Positions 1-7,937 of a DNA stretch of 64,000 nucleotides are shown here, one piece after another (position 1 is the first letter of the stretch; each line of letters begins with the position of its first letter). The position numbers and the translations under genes were made by a program. Origin of the DNA: Deltaproteobacteria bacterium (GTDB lineage Bacteria; Myxococcota_C; UBA6777); NCBI GenBank assembly GCA_006226375.1, contig SBHC01000059.1, positions 1 through 64,000 of the forward strand, given 5' to 3'. Under the pieces are notes generated by a model that saw nothing but the letters and a program-made list of their open reading frames with translations, was not told the DNA's origin and did no database searches.

Positions 1-762
1 ACCTTCAACGTCGACTTCCAAATTGGCGTGACCACCACAGACATTGGAAGCAGCCCCAATCCCTTCGGTGGAAAGTTCACCCCAGGTGAGCTGCGTGGTA
101 GCCCCAAAATTATGACCAACAGCACCCCGAACCTGGAGACTATCTTCCAACAGAACGTCAACGTGGGTACCAACGGAAGCGCGAAGGAAGCAGGCCTTGA
201 AGCCGCTCGCTTGGCTCTTTCCCACCCCTTGATCACCACAGGAGCCAACAAAGGCTTCCTGAGGACAGACGCCTCCCTGGCGGTTATTGCGGTCTCTGAC
301 GAACCGGATCAGTCACCCCAGGCGGTGCAGTACTACATCAACTTCTTCCGCAACATCAAAGGTGTACGGAACGTTGATCAGTTCCGCTTCAGCGCTGTGA
401 TTGGTTACGACCCGCAAACCAAGCAAAACCAATGCTCCAAGAGCGGTGCTGGTGGTTCCGCGAGCGCCTCCAGCCAGGGTCGTTATCTGGCCGTTGCCAA
501 CGGAACGCGAGGCGTTGCGGCTTCCATCTGTCAAGATTGGGCCGGTACTCTCCGTCAATTGGGCGCGCTGTCGTTTGGACTTCGCTCTCAATTCTTCCTC
601 ACTCGTCCGGCTGATCCACAAACGGTTCAGGTCAAGATCAACGGCAACACCGTACCCAGCACCGACTGGACCTACGACGCTACCTCCAACAGCGTTGTCT
701 TCAAGAAGCCGCCCACCGCCGGTGCAACCATCAGCATCAACTACCGGGCTATCTGCTTCTAA
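1..762 (+). CDS. vWA-domain-type surface protein, 3' part (5' end outside window)
   Basis: The frame is open from the first base and ends at a TAA at 760-762, so only the C-terminal 253 residues are present; the GTG at 28 is probably internal. The visible text has the pattern of the vWA-like lipoproteins common in Myxococcota: a VDFQIGVTTTDIG segment, then FLRTDASLAVIAVSDEPDQS, then the end of the alpha/beta domain (FFRNIKG). The last ~50 residues (VKINGNTVPSTDWTYD...ISINYRAICF) look like a small beta-sandwich. Such proteins are exported and thought to bind ligands or metal through a MIDAS site; the first MIDAS loop would lie upstream of the window. Family assignment is from pattern recognition only. 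Confidence 0.7.
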   Translation, partial: TFNVDFQIGVTTTDIGSSPNPFGGKFTPGELRGSPKIMTNSTPNLETIFQQNVNVGTNGSAKEAGLEAARLALSHPLITTGANKGFLRTDASLAVIAVSDEPDQSPQAVQYYINFFRNIKGVRNVDQFRFSAVIGYDPQTKQNQCSKSGAGGSASASSQGRYLAVANGTRGVAASICQDWAGTLRQLGALSFGLRSQFFLTRPADPQTVQVKINGNTVPSTDWTYDATSNSVVFKKPPTAGATISINYRAICF

Positions 763-877
763 GCTTCCTTCCAACTCTCCCCTACCTACCCTGTCTTCCT
801 GTTTGTTCTGCATCACACCTTACTTCCTGTCTTGGCTCTTTGTTATTTGCTTGCAGGTACGAAGGGTTAGGCTCCGT

Positions 878-907
878 GTTCGAAAAACGAACGGAGGTTG
901 CGCAACC
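878..907. other. Two adjacent inverted repeats in the leader of the kinase gene
   Basis: The 245-base gap between the vWA-type gene and the kinase holds GTTCG-AAAAA-CGAAC at 878-892 and, three bases later, the perfect 12-base palindrome GGTTGCGCAACC at 896-907. They lie about 100 bases upstream of the kinase start. No T-run follows, so a terminator is unlikely. An operator or a small RNA hairpin is possible; no binding protein can be named. Confidence 0.35.
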
Positions 908-1007
908 CGATCCGGGTCCCTATCGTATAAGTAGGTAGAGCAGCTGGCTCTGTCATTCTTTCGTCAGTTCTGTGAAGGGAACCTGACGGAAAGGGGCAAA
1001 AGGGTCA

Positions 1008-3818
1008 ATGGATGAGCGCAACAAGTTAGTCTTTTTTCAATTGTGTCGAGCCGCCCTCCGCAATTTTGTGCCCGCGGGTGAGATTGCAGACGAGATGCTG
1101 TTTGGCGCACAAGAGGCCATCGCACAGCACGAATTGCATCGCCTCAACATGAGAATGCAGCGACAAATTAAGCTGCTGGTGGAGCGGCTCGACTCGTTGG
1201 AAGGCAAGGCCAATGAGGTCGATTGCCAGAAGCTTGTCGCGACGTACATTCCCTACCTGTTGGAACATCACAAATCCCACTTCGGTGAAGTCTTTCACAA
1301 GCTTGGAAAGGTCGAGGAAAGTTACGACCGCAAGGTCCGCGAGTTTGGTGAGCGGTTCCTGAGCGGCGGCGCTGGAGAATTCCTCGAAGAGACCGGGCTT
1401 GGTGCTCAATTTCCACATCTCTCCAAAGAAGTCTTAAGGCATCTCTCTGGTGAAGGTGAATTGGCTGACCTTTATGAATTGGGGCCAGAGATTGACCGGG
1501 GTGGGATGTCGCAGGTGTTCACAGCCGTTCGCAAGGGCACTGGAGAGCGTCGGGCGCTGAAGCGATTTGTCGCCAACGGTCGAGGGATGCTGGAGCGTTT
1601 CTTGATCGAGGGGTTTGTGGGGAAGAACTTCCTACACAGCGATTACCTGGTTTCCATCTTTGACTTTGGCGGCTTCCTCAACAGCGGTGACTACTTCATT
1701 GAGTGTGAGCTTCTGAGCGGTCAGAACCTGTCGAGTTGGCTGCAGTCACATCCTTACAGAGGACCGGAAGACCCTCACCTTCGCTTGGTGGGACAAATGC
1801 TAGAGGGGCTTCGGTATCTGCACAGCCAAGGCTTCATACACCGCGACGTTAAGCCTGCCAACTTCTTCCTGACCGACAACGGTCGCGTCAAGATGCTTGA
1901 TTTTGGGATCATCAAATCGCTCCGTCATCGGATGGCAGATGCCGGTCTGACTTACACCAACCAAAGCCTGGGAACTCCGGCCTTCAAAGCGCCCGAACAA
2001 ATTGACCCTGTCTCGTTTGGTCCTATCAGTGAGAAGACCGATATCTACAGCCTTGGCGCGACGATGTTTGAACTTCTCACTGGGCAGCCTTTGTTCCAGG
2101 GGAGCCGTGTTGAGATCGAACGACAACACATGTTTCAAGATCCTCCCCGGCCGTCCCAGTTCAACATCGCGCTCACTTCGGAAGTGGACGCGCTGATTCT
2201 GGCTTGCCTGGAAAAAGACCCTGACAAGCGACCCACTCTCGACGAAGTGGTGGCTCTCCTGCCACCACCTCCCGCTCTGGATGAGAAGACTGGGATCCTG
2301 GAGTCTCTGTGCTGGGAAGGTTTGCGACATCGTGAAGAGATTGTGTCCCAACTGCAGACCATCACCGAATACGAGGTCGGCAACCTTGGACCGATTGCTT
2401 CCCATGTGAAGAAAGCCCGGATTCATCGCTTCAAAGAGCGAGTCCTCTCTCAACTGCACAGCCGCGTTCATACCAGCCGAAAGCTTCTCTGGCGGGTTCG
2501 TGAAGAGCTTGCCACCTGGAACCCTCGCGACTTTGGAGAGCGTTGCCCCAACTTGCTCTGCGGGAAAGAGCGACCGCGAGGAAGCCGAGAGTGTCCTTCC
2601 TGCCACGCAGACTTTACAGAGATGATCTGCGACAACTGCAAGAAGCCCACCTCGTACTTCTCCGACCGGTGCCAACGAGGTCTTTGCGCTGCACCCTTAA
2701 GCAAAGACCAGAAGCTTCGGTACGTTGTCAAAACCACCACCAAGCATGCGTTGTTGGGTTCAGAGCAAGAAGCCGCCAAGGCTTTGTTGGTTCTGTCGCA
2801 CCTTCTGTCGGAACAGTTCCAATGGCACCCCGACACAGAAAGTCTGGAGCGGATGGAGTCCCTGCGGCTTCGTTTTGCCCAGGCCAACCGGATCTTTCAG
2901 TCGGAGCAGGTGGAGGAGTTTCGGAACGCGCTACGCAAACTCGTTGATGTTGCACGCGATGAATACTGCCGGGAGCAGAAGATCCAGTCGCAAGACACGC
3001 TCAAAGAAACATACTGGCTGATCGACGAAGGTCGTGTTCTTGACGCACATCGGGAGCTGGAAAAAATCCCCCGCCTGATCTGGGACTCAGAGTTGGAGCT
3101 GCTGGAAGACCGGATCAACCAGGCGTTGATCCAGGACGAGCTGAAGATGGTCGAGGACCTCCTGATCAAGACCAAGCCCGACAAGGCTCGTGTGATTCTG
3201 GAAGGTCTCCCTTACGACTGCCAACAACGTCGTCGTTTGTTAGAGCGAACGCGGCAACTGCAACGGGCGCTGGCCAACACCGAACCTCGACCCAAGATGC
3301 CGACCACGCTGCCTATGACGCCGGCCATTGCCCTGCATCATAGGGTGTTGCCTCGAACCGCAACGTTGGTCCTTCTGGCTTCTGCGTTTGTCACCACGGG
3401 GCTGGCGTATTGGTTCCTTTGGTCGAAAGGCGACCCCAACATTATGAAGGCCGCGCTGTCGTTGGGAATCATGAAGAAGGTCAAGCGCTCGATGGTGGAG
3501 AAGCCTGCGATCGCACCTCCACTGATCCTGCCAGAGCCTCCGAGGAAACGAAAACCCCGAACCCGTCCACCGTTTGTACTTCCTCGGAAGACAGGTTACG
3601 GCTTTGATCGTACGAAAGGTGCTCAACTCCAACGTGTTGACTTCCAACCTCGTATTCTTCGACTGCAACGCTCCCGACGACTTCGTTCTCTTCGTGCTCA
3701 ACGCTGCACCGGCCCCAACAAAGTTCTACGCTGTCGCCGACGATGCCTGCAACGCAACCTCAATGGACTCTGCATTCGACGTGCGATCCAAAGCTGCCGC
3801 TGCATCACAACTCGTTAG
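1008..3818 (+). CDS. Ser/Thr protein kinase with central zinc ribbons and one membrane span
   Basis: Eukaryote-type Ser/Thr kinase of 936 residues. A helical N-terminal region (1-150) precedes the kinase domain (about 156-420): a degenerate glycine loop DRGGMSQVF at 163-171, the ATP lysine in ALKRF (185), the catalytic loop HRDVKPANF from 278, DFG at 298-300 and GTPAFKAPEQ at 322-331. Paired cysteines (514/519, 530/533, 542/545, then 556 and 561) suggest zinc-ribbon modules. A helical region follows, then one membrane helix at about 784-806, so the kinase is cytoplasmic and the tail periplasmic. The last ~100 residues are very Arg-rich with several Cys and overlap the convergent neighbour by 14 bases; an open +1 frame there has more ordinary composition, so a frameshift near 3590 is possible. 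Confidence 0.92.
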   Translation: MDERNKLVFFQLCRAALRNFVPAGEIADEMLFGAQEAIAQHELHRLNMRMQRQIKLLVERLDSLEGKANEVDCQKLVATYIPYLLEHHKSHFGEVFHKLGKVEESYDRKVREFGERFLSGGAGEFLEETGLGAQFPHLSKEVLRHLSGEGELADLYELGPEIDRGGMSQVFTAVRKGTGERRALKRFVANGRGMLERFLIEGFVGKNFLHSDYLVSIFDFGGFLNSGDYFIECELLSGQNLSSWLQSHPYRGPEDPHLRLVGQMLEGLRYLHSQGFIHRDVKPANFFLTDNGRVKMLDFGIIKSLRHRMADAGLTYTNQSLGTPAFKAPEQIDPVSFGPISEKTDIYSLGATMFELLTGQPLFQGSRVEIERQHMFQDPPRPSQFNIALTSEVDALILACLEKDPDKRPTLDEVVALLPPPPALDEKTGILESLCWEGLRHREEIVSQLQTITEYEVGNLGPIASHVKKARIHRFKERVLSQLHSRVHTSRKLLWRVREELATWNPRDFGERCPNLLCGKERPRGSRECPSCHADFTEMICDNCKKPTSYFSDRCQRGLCAAPLSKDQKLRYVVKTTTKHALLGSEQEAAKALLVLSHLLSEQFQWHPDTESLERMESLRLRFAQANRIFQSEQVEEFRNALRKLVDVARDEYCREQKIQSQDTLKETYWLIDEGRVLDAHRELEKIPRLIWDSELELLEDRINQALIQDELKMVEDLLIKTKPDKARVILEGLPYDCQQRRRLLERTRQLQRALANTEPRPKMPTTLPMTPAIALHHRVLPRTATLVLLASAFVTTGLAYWFLWSKGDPNIMKAALSLGIMKKVKRSMVEKPAIAPPLILPEPPRKRKPRTRPPFVLPRKTGYGFDRTKGAQLQRVDFQPRILRLQRSRRLRSLRAQRCTGPNKVLRCRRRCLQRNLNGLCIRRAIQSCRCITTR

Positions 3819-4839
3819 CGGCTGTGTTCTCTTGCAATGTCGCTTCTTGTTGCGTTGGGGGGAACAAGGTGAGGAGTCCCATCGGGATGATGAGGTAGGC
3901 CAGTGGTATCATCTGTCGGACTTCAAGAATGATCCCTGTGAGCATGTGAATCCCAAGAAAGATAGGGATGATGAGAGAGGCTCGACGAAGAAACATGGGC
4001 TTCTCACGCAGGCGAACAAACGCATACACCCAAAACGCGTTGAAGAAGAAGAACAGAAACAAATAGTAAGCTCGCCAGTAATCCCAGGGAGCCAGTTGGA
4101 TGGACTGCCAGAGTCCTTGCAGGTTGTCGGGGAGGTGCCACGCGCCGCCCAGGTGAGGTCGATCGCGGGTGATGTAGCGGATGGTGCCAAACGCTGCAAA
4201 TGCCGGAATCGCTGTGGCTACAGAGCGTACGAAAGGTTTCCACACCTCTCGAAGCGTGGTGAACTTGTGAAAGACAATCACTGCAGGCAACACCAAGATG
4301 GTTTCGTTGTTGAGCGCACCCACAAACAGGACAGCCGTAAACCAGCCGTACCGTTCTTCTCGTAGCGCCCAAAGGCCCAACAGAAAGAGAAGCATCAAGA
4401 GCGGCGCGCTCTCTTGCAGGTGGTTGTAATAGGTCAGCGGCATGATCGCGGCGAGAAAGCAAACCCCTAACATCGCGCCTTTGTCGTCCAACCACTTTTT
4501 GAGGTAGAGGTGGAAGCAACAAAACGCCAAGAACACAAACAAGAAGCGCTGCACAATGTAGGCGTGATGGACGCTAAGCCCATACACCTGAACCATCGAC
4601 TCTGGGATAAAGAACTGCAACAACCGGGACTGCTCGTTGTTGGTAAATTGAAAGGCCAGAAGCTTGGCGTGGTTCTGCTCAAGGATGCTGGGAATGGCCT
4701 TCATCCAAGGATGCCGGGATGGCTTGGGCAAAAATGACGGCGTGACTGCAAGCTTGGCCTTAAGGTTGATGAGCGACAAAAAACCATACACCACAAAAAA
4801 GGGAAGCTGCACTCGTATCGTCTGAATCACGGCCTTCAT
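3805..4839 (-). CDS. Polytopic inner-membrane protein, function unknown
   Basis: This 344-residue protein has roughly eight to nine hydrophobic helices, for example QLPFFVVYGFLSLINL near the N-terminus, AYIVQRFLFVFLAFCCF, LLMLLFLLGLWAL, and YYLFLFFFFNAFWVYAF. The layout, with a larger loop after the first helix and aromatic-rich spans, resembles GT-C-type membrane glycosyltransferases, but I see no diagnostic DxD or DE motif, so that is only a guess. It overlaps the 3' end of the kinase gene tail to tail and is divergent from the SanA-like gene at 5057. Nothing else in the sequence identifies a substrate. Confidence 0.75.
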   Translation of the reverse strand: MKAVIQTIRVQLPFFVVYGFLSLINLKAKLAVTPSFLPKPSRHPWMKAIPSILEQNHAKLLAFQFTNNEQSRLLQFFIPESMVQVYGLSVHHAYIVQRFLFVFLAFCCFHLYLKKWLDDKGAMLGVCFLAAIMPLTYYNHLQESAPLLMLLFLLGLWALREERYGWFTAVLFVGALNNETILVLPAVIVFHKFTTLREVWKPFVRSVATAIPAFAAFGTIRYITRDRPHLGGAWHLPDNLQGLWQSIQLAPWDYWRAYYLFLFFFFNAFWVYAFVRLREKPMFLRRASLIIPIFLGIHMLTGIILEVRQMIPLAYLIIPMGLLTLFPPTQQEATLQENTAANEL

Positions 4840-5056
4840 CTCTGGTTTTTCCCCTTTGGCTGGGAGTGTTCGGGCGTTGTTGCCACGCTAGCGCAACCCT
4901 CTTGAGAAAGCAAACTTCCTCAGACCAGCCTGACTGGGTGAAGCATCACAGCACCAAACGTTGGAACCCACTCGTCTCTGCGTGAGAAAGGTGCAATCAA
5001 GTGAAGCCGGTGCTACGTTTCTCTCGACAACGATGCGTTGTGGAAGGAAAGGAACC

Positions 5057-5782
5057 ATGCACATGGATGCAAGTCTATCGCAGCCGGAAGAAAACCGTCG
5101 TCGAGGAAAGCCATTACGGCGGTGGTTTTGGATTGTGGGCGGCGGGTTGGTGCTGTTTGTGGCGGGTTTGGTGGCCAACTACCAGTATCTTGCCCATTCG
5201 TCGGCTCCGTTGATGTTCGACAAACCTGCCGACATCCCGAAAGCCAGGGTGGGGTTGGTGCTGGGGACGTCCCGCTATATCAACCCGCGAACGAAGCTAC
5301 AGAACTTGTACTTCAACTACCGGATGGACGCTGCCGCCAAGCTGTTTCATGCGAAGCGGGTGGAGGTCTTGTTGGTCAGCGGAAACAGCTACGGTCCGGG
5401 GCAAACCGAGATCGAAGACATGCGGGCGGCGCTCCAACGTCGAGGCGTCCCGGCTCATCGTATCCTCGAAGATCCCAAAGGGCTGCGGACCCTGGACTCG
5501 CTTCTGCGGTGCAAGCGGGTGTTGGGTGAGCGTCGGTTTGTGGTGATCTCCCAGCCGTTTCATAACGAGCGGGCCATCTTTCTCAGCCAACACCACGGGT
5601 TGGATGTTGTGGGATTCAACGCCAAGCCTGTTCGGCACAGGACCTTGGATGTGCTGCGTGAACAGATCCGGGAGCACTTGGCCCGTGTGAAGGCGATGCT
5701 CGATATCTTTGTTCTGGATACCAAGGCTCGCTTCCCTGGAAAGCCCCGTACGATTCGTTGGCCGTCCTCACGGAAGGAATAG
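5057..5782 (+). CDS. SanA/YdcF-like (DUF218) membrane-anchored envelope protein
   Basis: The start at 5057 is preferred over upstream codons because GGAAAGGAACC lies directly before the ATG; the product is 241 residues. A basic N-terminus precedes one membrane helix (FWIVGGGLVLFVAGLVANYQYL), and the remaining domain is periplasmic. The DUF218 core is clear: VGLVLGTSRYINPRTKLQN, then VLLVSGNSYG, then the acidic/Arg segments MRAALQRRGVPAHRILEDPKGLRTLDSLLR and VVISQPFHNERAIF. SanA-type proteins affect envelope permeability and vancomycin sensitivity in enterobacteria; the biochemical activity is uncertain. It stands alone, divergent from the preceding membrane protein gene. Confidence 0.88.
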   Translation: MHMDASLSQPEENRRRGKPLRRWFWIVGGGLVLFVAGLVANYQYLAHSSAPLMFDKPADIPKARVGLVLGTSRYINPRTKLQNLYFNYRMDAAAKLFHAKRVEVLLVSGNSYGPGQTEIEDMRAALQRRGVPAHRILEDPKGLRTLDSLLRCKRVLGERRFVVISQPFHNERAIFLSQHHGLDVVGFNAKPVRHRTLDVLREQIREHLARVKAMLDIFVLDTKARFPGKPRTIRWPSSRKE

Positions 5783-5854
5783 GATCTTTCCACGCTGTGT
5801 CTTGATCAACATCGTTGGTTTTGTTCAGGTCACAGGCAAGAAAGTGAGGAAGCT

Positions 5855-6508
5855 ATGGGGTTGCGCGTTCTGGCGGGGTTGTTGTGGTTGGGCTTGGTGG
5901 TGGAGGCGTTTGGTTTTGCTCCAGCAGCAACGCCTGGTACTGGGGCTATGATCTGGAAGATGCTCTCGCTCCAAACCCAAGGCATCGAACCCTGGGTGTT
6001 TGCCATCTTTAATTCCTTGGGTATTGCACCGATGGTGTATGCCTGTCTGCTTTTGCCAGAACCCAAGCAGTCAAAGGTGCCAGCCTGGCCGTTTGTGGGG
6101 CTGTCGTTTTTTCTTGGCGCGTTTGGGTTGTTTCCGTATCTCATGTTGCGTCATCCGCCCGCTTCGGATGAGTCGGAGAATACGGCGAGGGCACTCTCGT
6201 TTTGGCAGCGTTTGTCCGAGTCCAAGATCCTGGCAGGGTTTCTTTTGGCCGGTGGGTTGGCGTTGATGGGCTACGGCTTGCTGCAAGGCGACGTCCAGGC
6301 GTTTGCCCAAGCATGGAAGACGAACCAATTGGTTCACATCATGAGCCTGGACTTCACTGTGCTTGCGTTGGTGTGTCCCTGGTTGATTCGTCAGGACTGG
6401 AAACGACGCGGCGGTTTCCACACAGGACTGTGGCTACTCACATGGATTCCCGTGGTGGGCGGGGCCATCTATCTCTTGCTCCGACCTTCCACACCTGCGC
6501 CAGAATAG
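5855..6508 (+). CDS. Conserved integral membrane protein of the cyanobacterial/plastid-like type
   Basis: A 217-residue protein with about six membrane helices. GAGGAAGCT precedes the ATG at 5855. The segment EPWVFAIFNSLGIAPMVYACLLLPEPKQSKVPAWPF..., with FFLGAFGLFPYLMLR, matches the pattern I know from uncharacterised membrane proteins of cyanobacteria and plants, where a conserved FNxLGIWPxxY motif is followed by a PAWPF motif. No enzymatic residues are evident. It follows the SanA-like gene by 72 bases on the same strand and may share its transcript. Its stop is followed by the promoter region of RNA copy A. Confidence 0.7.
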   Translation: MGLRVLAGLLWLGLVVEAFGFAPAATPGTGAMIWKMLSLQTQGIEPWVFAIFNSLGIAPMVYACLLLPEPKQSKVPAWPFVGLSFFLGAFGLFPYLMLRHPPASDESENTARALSFWQRLSESKILAGFLLAGGLALMGYGLLQGDVQAFAQAWKTNQLVHIMSLDFTVLALVCPWLIRQDWKRRGGFHTGLWLLTWIPVVGGAIYLLLRPSTPAPE

Positions 6509-6551
6509 GATCTTGTGTTGAGCAAACGGGATCCGATATAGTTGTGGCCTT

Positions 6552-6701
6552 GCTCTTTGGTACAAGGAAAGACAACACAAGACGTAGGCTTCCTGATCGG
6601 GTGGGTTTCGGCCCGTTGCCGATCGTTCTCGCAAGAGAACTTTCTCTGTTGAGGGGTTTGGGATACGAGCCCTTAGGAGAAAGGTGTTCTACAAGTGTAG
6701 A
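6552..6701 (+). ncRNA. Structured RNA candidate, copy A
   Basis: This intergenic element shares architecture with 44850-45042. In order: GCTCTTTG at 6552-6559; GTAGGCTTCCTGA at 6584-6596; stem I GATCGG/CCGATC (6595-6600 with 6619-6624) enclosing a GGGT-UUCG-GCCC hairpin (6603-6614); hairpin II GTTCTC-GCAA-GAGAAC (6625-6640); hairpin III with outer stem TTTCTC/GAGAAA (6641-6646 with 6677-6682), an inner 7-bp stem and the loop GTTTGGGATACGAG. A small hairpin TCTAC-AAGT-GTAGA follows, and a T6 run at 6725-6730 may be the end. Possible promoter: TTGTGT, 18 bases, TATAGT upstream. No plus-strand gene follows closely, which argues for a free RNA rather than a riboswitch. I recognise no known RNA family. 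Strand is inferred from the GCAA and UUCG loop orientation. Confidence 0.7.
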
Positions 6702-7153
<452 letters not shown>

Positions 7154-7840
7154 TTATTGTGCTTTGGGTTTGCAGGTCTTTTGCAAGGCTTTGATTTGTT
7201 GCTGCAGTTGCTTGAGGGTTCGAGCCTGCTGCTGCATCGCTGCGACTACCATGCTGGTGTAAGCGTACAGATCGATCTGGTCGCGCTGTGGGTCGATGGC
7301 GAGGCTGTGAGGGTTGTCATCGATCATGAAGCCGAGTCGTTGGCGTGATTTAGGCCCTGCTTGCTTGTAGCGATATGTGGCGAGCTTGAGTTGCATTAAG
7401 TGACGGTAAAGTTTGGCTCGTTCGTTTGGTCCGAGGTAACGAATCTCTTTCTTGTACTTGCGCAGCGAGATGGGGCATCCACCGGGTTGTTGTTTGGGAT
7501 CGGTCTTGCTGCAGCGTAAGAGTCGGTTGCAGTTGTTGTTGGCGATATCGCACTGTGCTCCGTCCTGGTTGCAGGATGCTCCCTCTTTTTGGACGGTGCA
7601 GGTCGCTATGTTGGACTTGGAGCGGTAGCTGCTGCAGACTGGATCTCCGCACGTTGTGAACCAGGTGAGGCCGCCACTTCCGCCGTTGTCAGTAGGGGAC
7701 GTCTCTGTTGGGCTGGTTTCCTTGGTCGTCCCGCTGTCTGCGTTGGTGGCTTCGTTGGTGTTGCTTGTGCTGCAATCATTGAAGGCCATTGTGCACAGAA
7801 GACACAGAACCATGGCGTTGATCCACGACAGTCGTTTCAT
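7154..7840 (-). CDS. Exported Cys-rich protein with Peptidase_S74 (tail-fibre chaperone-like) domain
   Basis: The 228-residue product starts with a secretion signal (MKRLSWINAMVLCLLCTMAF) followed by DC; the lipobox is not canonical but a lipoprotein is likely. A Ser/Thr/Asp-rich linker leads to a Cys-rich stretch (TCGDPVC...CTVQKEGASC...QCDIANNNCNRLLRC). The C-terminus from about residue 125 matches the intramolecular-chaperone S74 fold: SLRKYKKEI aligns with the S-D-x-R-L-K-K-N-I motif that carries the Ser-Lys dyad, then a GF-I- segment and a terminal coiled coil (MQQQARTLKQLQQQIKALQK). S74 domains trimerise beta-helical fibres and often self-cleave. Similar Cys-rich S74 lipoproteins are common in Myxococcota-type genomes. 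Confidence 0.8.
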   Translation of the reverse strand: MKRLSWINAMVLCLLCTMAFNDCSTSNTNEATNADSGTTKETSPTETSPTDNGGSGGLTWFTTCGDPVCSSYRSKSNIATCTVQKEGASCNQDGAQCDIANNNCNRLLRCSKTDPKQQPGGCPISLRKYKKEIRYLGPNERAKLYRHLMQLKLATYRYKQAGPKSRQRLGFMIDDNPHSLAIDPQRDQIDLYAYTSMVVAAMQQQARTLKQLQQQIKALQKTCKPKAQ

Positions 7841-7937
7841 CTCTCACCCTCCTTGTTCAAACTACCGATCACCTGAAGTTGTCGTTGTGAAGCTTGCACA
7901 TCCAAGGGATGGTTTGTGCGTTGCCCCTTGGACAAGG

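Noticed and set aside
3574-4365. 263-codon plus-strand frame after the kinase
   Set aside because: Most of it is antisense to the membrane protein gene 3805-4839. Only the first ~75 codons are of interest as a possible frameshifted kinase tail, which is noted in the findings.
6552-6701. Reading the two RNA elements as c-di-GMP, SAM or other known riboswitches
   Set aside because: None of the diagnostic core sequences of the classes I know is present, and no downstream plus-strand gene exists to regulate.
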